From assembly GCA_033065855.1 (NCBI GenBank), contig JAVXUO010000728.1, forward strand, positions 23,926 through 87,925: a DNA stretch of 64,000 nucleotides. The letters run 5' to 3'. The notes under the pieces were generated by a model. That model was not told the DNA's origin. It did not search any database and was given only the letters and a program-made list of their open reading frames with translations. Shown piece by piece: positions 57,200-64,000 of the stretch (positions within the stretch are counted from its first letter, which is position 1; each line of letters starts with the position of its first letter). This DNA is from Escallonia rubra. Its lineage: Eukaryota > Streptophyta > Magnoliopsida > Escalloniales > Escalloniaceae. The position numbers and the translations under genes are program-made.

Positions 57200-60100
57200 G
57201 CAAGTGGGAAAACCAATGCATTGCGCAAGGAGTGCTCCATTACCATGTTTAAGTTACGGGTTGCTCTAAAAGGATCTCGTTTTGGGTGCTTGGAAGAGAG
57301 ACTCTTTCTTTTAAATTCTACCATAGTTTTGAAACGAATTCCAATATTGGCTTTGTACCAAAATAGTGGCCACTTTACCTACAAGAACTAGTCCTGCATG
57401 TTTGTGGGAAACCATATATATCGTGCACTAGAAAATCATGCAAAACTGATAAGAGCCCACTTCTATACCTGTCGCACCCCACCCAAATCTGAGTTGACAC
57501 AAATAAACCAGCACCAAGTCACTGCATAAGATGCCAGATTGTTCTGATCCAGAGACAGACAAACTATGACAATATTGTCAAGTTTCCAGGAAGAAAAACA
57601 ACTAAGTATATTACATCTATGCAAGATAGAAGATTGGCTCTGTGGTTCAAGAGCTGTGTCTTCGGCTTCAGAAGACGTTAAGGGAATGGTGCTGCTCACC
57701 TGTTAACGGAGCAAAAAACGCTGGAACTGACTCTAACCCCCCGCCTCCCCATCAGGTTATAGGACTCTCTTAAGAGAGACTGTGGGTTGTTTTTCCTCAT
57801 TATGTCGTTTGGCAGAAATAAAAAAAAAAGCAACATGTAAGAGACTTTGTGATCAAACTAAGCTGCAATCTAAGAACACCAATGGAAAGAATACAAATCA
57901 TACCAGTTTCTCTCGTCATCTAAGGAGCAGCAGCAAAAAAAAACACCTAGCTACCTCTGCATCTTCTTCTTCCTGTTAGTCTGACTGAAACAACATAGAG
58001 ATAATTAGAGATCACCCCCATGTGCATTCCCCGTACATTGAAGCATCTGGAAGTCTTTTCTCCCAGATATCCACAGAATAGGAGTCCATGCAGGTCTTCA
58101 AAGTCAGTTTGGTTGCTCCAAAATCTGAAGCACAAAACAAAAGCTGCAAAGGCAATTGGCTTTTATCTAAATGGCAATAAGCTATTTAGTAACACAGTTT
58201 TCATAGAAACATGTCCATTTTGCTTCTGAATTACTTTACCACTTAAGTTTACTAGCATATGTGTCTGAACTAGATATTGCACCTTGGATGATCGGAGATA
58301 GGCCTTTGAGTTTCACAATATGCAAGTATATTATGATTCAAACCAAACTCATTAATGTAATTCCATCTCACATGAGAAATAGAACACATGCATGCTTCCA
58401 TGTGGGATAAAAATTGTCTGACTTTCAGCAGTGCAGTGCCCACTTTACGATTACAGAGCAAGTCAGCTAGCTCCTTATGACGAAGCCATTGATCCCTGAG
58501 GGAAGAGTTGGCTCTAGTCCCACATTGAGAAAGGAAGAATGATGGAAGATAGATAGCATATAAGATGAAATGTCAGGGCACATTGCCTAAGTTAGTGACC
58601 TCCATTGCACTTTGGAGGGGTGCTCGCCTAAGGTCTACACAAGTGGTGGAGCTTACGTCATAATTTGTGGCAGTGGGGGCCTGCGTTCGCGCGGCCCCCT
58701 CCGATATAATGTCAAGTTATTCTAGTCTCATTTGAATCAATGTTGGGTTTCATGGTGCCATTGATGCAGTGTAGTGATCAAATTTAGTTCGACAAAATAT
58801 TGCAACAATCGAAGCTCGTTCCAATATAGTGTAGTGATTTTGGCTTTCAAGCAGGTACATTGGTATTGCATTACTGCCTATTTAGATCCAAAAATTACGG
58901 TCTAACAAGCCGCACACTACCCAAACAAGATCCGATTTCCACTTAGTCTGTCCACAAAAGAGTGCCCAAATATACAGGATGAGCACAACACGAACTAAAA
59001 GCTAGTGCAACAGAAGATGTTGGTAATCTCAAAATACATTGTTTAAGCTGAGAGGATCCAACAGTGTATGTAATTCAGAAACATACTGTTTCAATAGTCT
59101 CAAAACCACATAAGAGCAGCGGCAGTGGTCTTGGAAAAATGAAGAGAGATGCACTAATACTGGTCCTAATTTCAAAGCATCATTGTGATGAGTAGAACTA
59201 TCAAAAGCGGTTGCAGAAGTCATGGAATAGCATTGGGCTCCATCATGTGGTTGAAAGTTCTGTTATCCAAACAGAATGGAAAAAGAAGGCATAGAGACTG
59301 TGTGTATGAAACAGGAAACTGAGGCTACAAATAAAATCAGTTATTGATCTGCTAACTAGTGCTCCCACGAGTATCTTTATTTGGAGGCTGAAAAAGCTAA
59401 AATAAGAAGAAAACTAGAATTTAAGAATGAAAGATCACAAGCTCCGGGAACAGCGGTATTATGCCAGCTTTTGACTGATGTAATATCAAACTAAAACTCA
59501 ACAATAATAGAATGTGCTTATTGGCCGCATCAACAAACAGGTGGAAGCCTAAAGAAAGACAAACCTAATTTTAATCTTTTTCTTGGTAGACATCAGCTTA
59601 TTCGATAAGGAAGCAAGAGCAACCATGCTTCAACCACAGACCATAACTTGCCAAACAGGATCATAAACATGACAAGAGAGAGTGTATTAAGCTCTCAAAA
59701 AAGTCAAGACAAAGCAGCACAGCCTCCATATTTCAAAATTGGTTGCATTCTGATGTATAGAAAGGGAAGCAGTCGCCTGCATTCTGTACCTTGAACTATG
59801 TTCTTTCTGATTTATAAAAGGGGAAGCATTACCTCCATCCTAACATCCTTGAAATAAAGCAATTGCAATCATCTCCCTCCAAAGACATTATACTAGAGCC
59901 TCCTTCCCCTTCTTCTTCACCAAATCAGGGCATGTTCGACTTCTGTTGGGTGTTTGTTAGAGAAAGACTCTTTATTTTGCGTCCTTGGTGGATGTGCGAC
60001 CCTCAGTCCTTTTCCCTCCCGAGCGAGACAGTGGCTAATTAAGCTACAAGAACATATGCAGAATCCGAGACACGTTGGTTTGGCTTTATGTCTTGTCGAT

Positions 60101-60970
60101 CAGCTCGCAAGCTCTCAATTCTAATAGGTAATGCATAATTTTATGTCAATCAATCAGCTTGCTATCTAATTTATCGCTTCTCCATTAGAGCAGCGATAAA
60201 TTAGATTACATACTAATTTATTTCTCGTTGATCAGCTTGGAAGCTCTCCAAAAGTCAACACATGAAGAACCTTATTAATTCCTTGGCATCAAACTACTAA
60301 TTTCTAGACTGACAGGACAATTAACACAATCAAGAAAAGCACCAAAACATGAAGAGCTATAAGAATTCTAATAAAGAGCTATCAATACAAATTTCCACTA
60401 TTTCAGTGATGAAAGGTTCAATTTTCTCTCCCATTTTATGCCAAAGTTAAGGTATTACACAATTAGATAGAGCACCACAAAAGGTTACCTCTTTTGGGTT
60501 GAATCGCTCACCACCAAAGAGATTTTAATCCAATCGAGAAAACACAGAAATTGCGAGGACACAACTTGGCCAGAAGAAGTTTCAATTTAGTGGAGGTAAG
60601 CACAACAATAACCTATCAAAACACCCTTGGTCTCGAGTATGAAATCACCTCTCTACTCCTCATAAAGCTACTGCTGCTTTTTTTCCCTCTGCTTTTTGTA
60701 ATTTTTCTTCTTTTTCGGACAAGACCAAGAACACTCTGGAGACTAAGACAGATACGTCTCTGTCTTCCTTGAGCTGCCATGCGGCAATTGAATGCAAAAA
60801 CTAAAGGGCTTAATATAGATGGGTATTCACTCATGGTGCCAAGACCATGGTAATCAAAACAATTGTCGCAATCAACATCCATCTGCTATCCTTTGCATTA
60901 TAATGGCATGAAAACCAGGTCCTGCCTTTTAAACCATAATAATACCTCATGTATATATATGTTCTGCGTT
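57200..60970. other. Repeat-rich DNA, no gene recognised
   Basis: Holds copies of the dispersed repeats (57250-57540; 58505-58720 with AGTCCCACATTGAGAAAGGA and AGTTAGTGACCTCC; 58855-58975). A 54-residue basic frame on the minus strand (60777 down, MAAQGRQRRICLSL start) has no recognisable family. Confidence 0.4.
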
Positions 60971-61011
60971 TGTCAAGAAGCAAGCTGAGAGAAGAGGGAG
61001 TACCTCAGGAG

Positions 61012-61191
61012 GTACTGCCCGATTCCAGGTACAGTGACAGTTCTGCCAAGTTCCATGCTCACGAGAATGTCCACAGCTCTTGAGTCTCTAGGTGTTTGCT
61101 CGCTACGCCTGGGGAGCACATCCAACGACACTTTCATGTCCTGATTCTGATAGAATGAATTTACAGTGTTAGATAGCGCACTCATGCTTAT
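61012..61191 (-). CDS. Possible orphan exon, unknown product
   Basis: Minus strand: acceptor TTCTTGTCAG|ATATAAGC, open frame ISMSALSNTVNSFYQNQDMK, VSLDVLPRRSEQTPRDSRAV, DILVSMELGRTVTVPGIGQY LL, donor CTGAG|GTACTC. Composition and both splice borders look exon-like, in contrast with the surrounding stop-rich repeats. I do not recognise the family and found no neighbouring exon, so it may be an isolated fragment or part of a larger intron-rich gene. Confidence 0.35.
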
Positions 61192-63035
61192 ATCTGACAA
61201 GAATTTAGCGCCTCAATTCCGAAGCAAGAAACACGAGTTTCGTTGCAAAAACAACTCAAAGCAATACAAGCATTTGTCACCTCAACCCTACTAGCACTAA
61301 TAGCTACGGTATAACTGGATCATTTTGTAAGAATCTATAGTAACTGGATCTAAAGAGCTGTTTCAGATTCCAAATACGTTCTACTTGATTGCTATGTTGA
61401 CGATTATTATAGGCAAAAATTTCAAGTGTGCCATTCATTATGGATCTAACAAGTCATTAAAATGCAAACACAGAAAATAACAGAAGATATAGTCCCACAT
61501 TAGCTAAGAAAGGCAACAACAGCACTAAGGAGTTCAATATTTTGCCTCTTCTACTCATTCTCAACTCACGCAGCCATGTGGTGAGCACAAAGCGAACTAT
61601 TCTTTCGCCTTTTACTAAAGAATACCGTGTGCTCGCCATATACAGTGGCATACGCCTATTTTTGGAGGGGTTCTTTCCTTATGGAATGAGCTCCTAAAAT
61701 TTGTGAGTAATTTTTTGTCAAAGTAGCATAGTACATCAGATAATCTTCTTACTTAAAACTTTCAATCTTAGATGCACAGGATGGCCTCATTTCAACTTTC
61801 AATCTCAGATGCATGGGATTGGGCGGGAGGTTATGCACAGAGGCACGTGCACGCTGTAGGCAGCTAATTGACCAGAAAAATTCCTAAGCTTCCAGCAACA
61901 ACGTAATCCGGGTTAGCATAAGTTGAATGGGCATCACCCGCTCTCAGTCCGTCTGGACGGCTCTCAGTCCGTATGGACGGGTAAATATGCGAGTGATCCA
62001 TTCATTCTTTTGTCAACAAATACCTTATTAATAAAAAATACCACTAAATAGTCTGAGATTTGTGTCCCACCTTTTGCCAAACATGAGTGCAAGTATATAC
62101 AAGCATGGCAAAGTTGAATAGGCAGTACACTAGAGTTAGTAAGAGAAAACCCCTTAATATTAGAAGTATAGAGCCACCGGACATATCGGGATACATAAGC
62201 ATGTATGTTGGATAAACATCAATGAAATGGTAGTAAAATGCCTTCCCAATGCAGGAAAGAACAAATAAAAGGGTAGTAATATAATGAAAGTATACCTTCC
62301 ATTATGTCAAAGTAGATTTAAGCCTAATATACTGACTTCCTTTTCCCGTTCCTTTTCCGGGGAATTACTAAAGTTCATCTAGAGGACACGGGAAGATCTT
62401 TAGAGATTAGAAATGATTTAATTTTATCAATTAGATTAAATTTTTGATATGAAAATGTTGAATTCAAGTAGAAACTAATCCTTATAAAACCAAAAGATGA
62501 AACTGATCAAACATTAGTAAACTTGGCTCAGACAGGTAGAAGCCGAAAGAATAGTGCTTATGAAAACATTTTTCTAGTAAAAGTGACAGTATAGATAAGA
62601 AAACTGGTGGAAGAGCCAGCTTGCTTCAGCAAGGCATGCGGCGTGCCCGCACACAACTAGTCGCAATGGGCAACATAAAACAGAGCAAAGTATAAAGAGG
62701 CAAGCTGATTAGCATAACTAATGATATGAAGCTCCCAAAACACACCCGGAACAGCCCAGCTTAAGAAATTGAAGATATATGTAGCAGTAATTCCAAGGCC
62801 TGGATGCCATAAAGATGAGTAGAATCTCAAAGATGGTCAAGTTTCATTCGTGAATAATGAAGCAGTGGACTCCATTGTGGGGTCTAAAGTTGGTAATGAA
62901 GTACAGTAGCTCACCCTTGATTAGTATAATCCCGCACAGGAGGGTAGAAGAAGGGACCTGCAGAGAGTACAGAAGCCGAAACAATAGTATGCATACCTTT
63001 CTCGGCCTTTTGGATATGTGTGGGCCAAGGGCTCA
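61192..63035. other. No recognised gene
   Basis: Contains another AGTCCCACATTAG repeat end (61485) and a short direct duplication CTCTCAGTCCGT.TGGACGG at 61940-61980. No coding signature. Confidence 0.45.
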
Positions 63036-63039
63036 CATG

Positions 63040-64000
63040 ATGCCTTAGCCTGGCGCACCCCACCCATATCAAGTCCAACAAAACTTGTAACCTTATTTAG
63101 TCCCATAAATTAGTCTGACAAGCAGCACCCTAACCCAAACAAAATTTGATTTCTACAGTCACCCCACCCAAACAAAATTTGACTTCTACATAGTTTTAAC
63201 CACATTGTGCATTCCACTGAAAATAAATTGAACCGAAGTCAATTCTACAAGATTGGAGTAACTAACAAATCCAACAAAGTAAGCCAAAGCCCACCCAAAT
63301 TTGGGTTGACTCAAATAAACCAGCACGTAGTCATTGCATATAGATTATTTGATGCTTTGGAGTCATGCACAGTAACAAATACATGGGAAAGCCGTATTGA
63401 TTGAACATCGTATGTACAGTCTGGAGGGAGATCTTTCATTTCTTTCAAGATCCACCCTACAATATGGGGTAAACAAGCCAAAATAAGTTTTTTTAGCGTT
63501 TATAAAATAGAAAACTGATTCTCGAACCCCCTTGCACTCATAACTGACTTTCGAATCTCTCTCTAAGTCTTTCCACCACTCCAACTCTTAGAAGGCTAAG
63601 CCTATGCTGTACTATTCAGAATCAGCCTAGAAGCTGCTAAACATATTCTGATCCATGTTGATACTTCTTTGCCTAAAAAACATTCAAGTTTTGATCAAGG
63701 CACTAAAATAAGGCTGGTCATATTCACGAACCGCGTAATGCAGAAAACGACCAAAGCACCCTCATTGGTGATAGTTAAGAAGACGAGCATATATAGCAGG
63801 TTCGAAATAATGACAAAGTGTGAGCTAAGTGAAACAGATTCCAAAAAGTTTATGAGGCTTGGCATGAGTCCCACATTGGGAAAAGAAGAATGAGGGTGAT
63901 AGTTAGAGTATAAAATAAAAGAGTAGAACACTGATAAACATACTTACCTGGATGGGGTCGATGGGTGATTAAGAAGGCCCATGGCCTAGGTTAGTGACCT
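63040..64000. repeat. Dispersed repeat block, copy B (partly inverted relative to copy A)
   Basis: 63040-63440 matches 53450-53760 directly, 63458-63700 matches 53785-54005 in reverse complement, 63735-63810 matches 55300-55345, and 63820-63950 matches 56125-56283 directly. The last bases (GGCCTAGGTTAGTGACCT) match 58589-58607. No gene seen. Confidence 0.75.

Noticed and set aside
60551-60882. Opposed short frames (plus hydrophobic, minus basic)
   Set aside because: Mirror readings of one region; no recognisable protein, no splice model joined to neighbours.

Overview
This window is nuclear DNA from a flowering plant, most likely a eudicot. Genes have introns with GT-AG borders. The protein families are plant types: a HESO1-like RNA uridylyltransferase, an LRR-XII receptor kinase, B3/REM, 2-ODD and FAR1-like fragments. 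Most of the sequence is transposable-element debris. I see no operons, CRISPR arrays, prokaryotic genes or organelle genes. Species cannot be named from the sequence alone.

Layout. 0-4.2 kb: the end of a hAT-type element, then the 3' exons of a HESO1-like terminal nucleotidyltransferase with a GW/WG-rich tail. 4.4-10.36 kb: a decayed plant L1-type LINE ending in a poly(A) run. 10.4-14.1 kb: mostly unassigned, with one decayed Cys-rich tandem repeat. 14.1-23.5 kb: Ty3/gypsy debris, including a 2.4 kb inverted repeat, a segment present twice, and a Mutator-like Pack-MULE (20126-21291) carrying two host-gene fragments. 25.3-30.3 kb: a complete-length but dead Copia element on the minus strand with 162-bp LTRs. 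30.6-31.6 kb: a second MULE-type element. 32.0-34.1 kb: a decayed 2-oxoglutarate dioxygenase tail, a MULE end and FAR1-like exons. 35.27-41.38 kb: an LRR receptor-like kinase with a non-RD kinase domain, the best-preserved gene here. 41.33-42.37 kb: a broken duplicate of the HESO1-like 3' region, fused to the kinase gene's end. 44.3-52.3 kb: two pieces of a B3-domain gene on the minus strand, separated by a younger Copia element (45620-50294, with its reverse transcriptase core inverted) and a third MULE (50347-51471). 52.5-64.0 kb: dispersed, partly inverted repeats, two LTR-like stretches and one orphan exon candidate.

Functionally only two loci look potentially expressible: the HESO1-like gene (3' uridylation of small RNAs in known family members; its 5' part lies off the left edge or is lost) and the LRR-XII-type receptor kinase (pattern-recognition-type immunity in known family members). 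I found no convincing undescribed system. The most interesting material is structural: a Pack-MULE with two opposed captured gene fragments and a related empty site nearby, an internally inverted Copia element, and a receptor-kinase gene whose stop codon is supplied by a duplicated piece of another gene.
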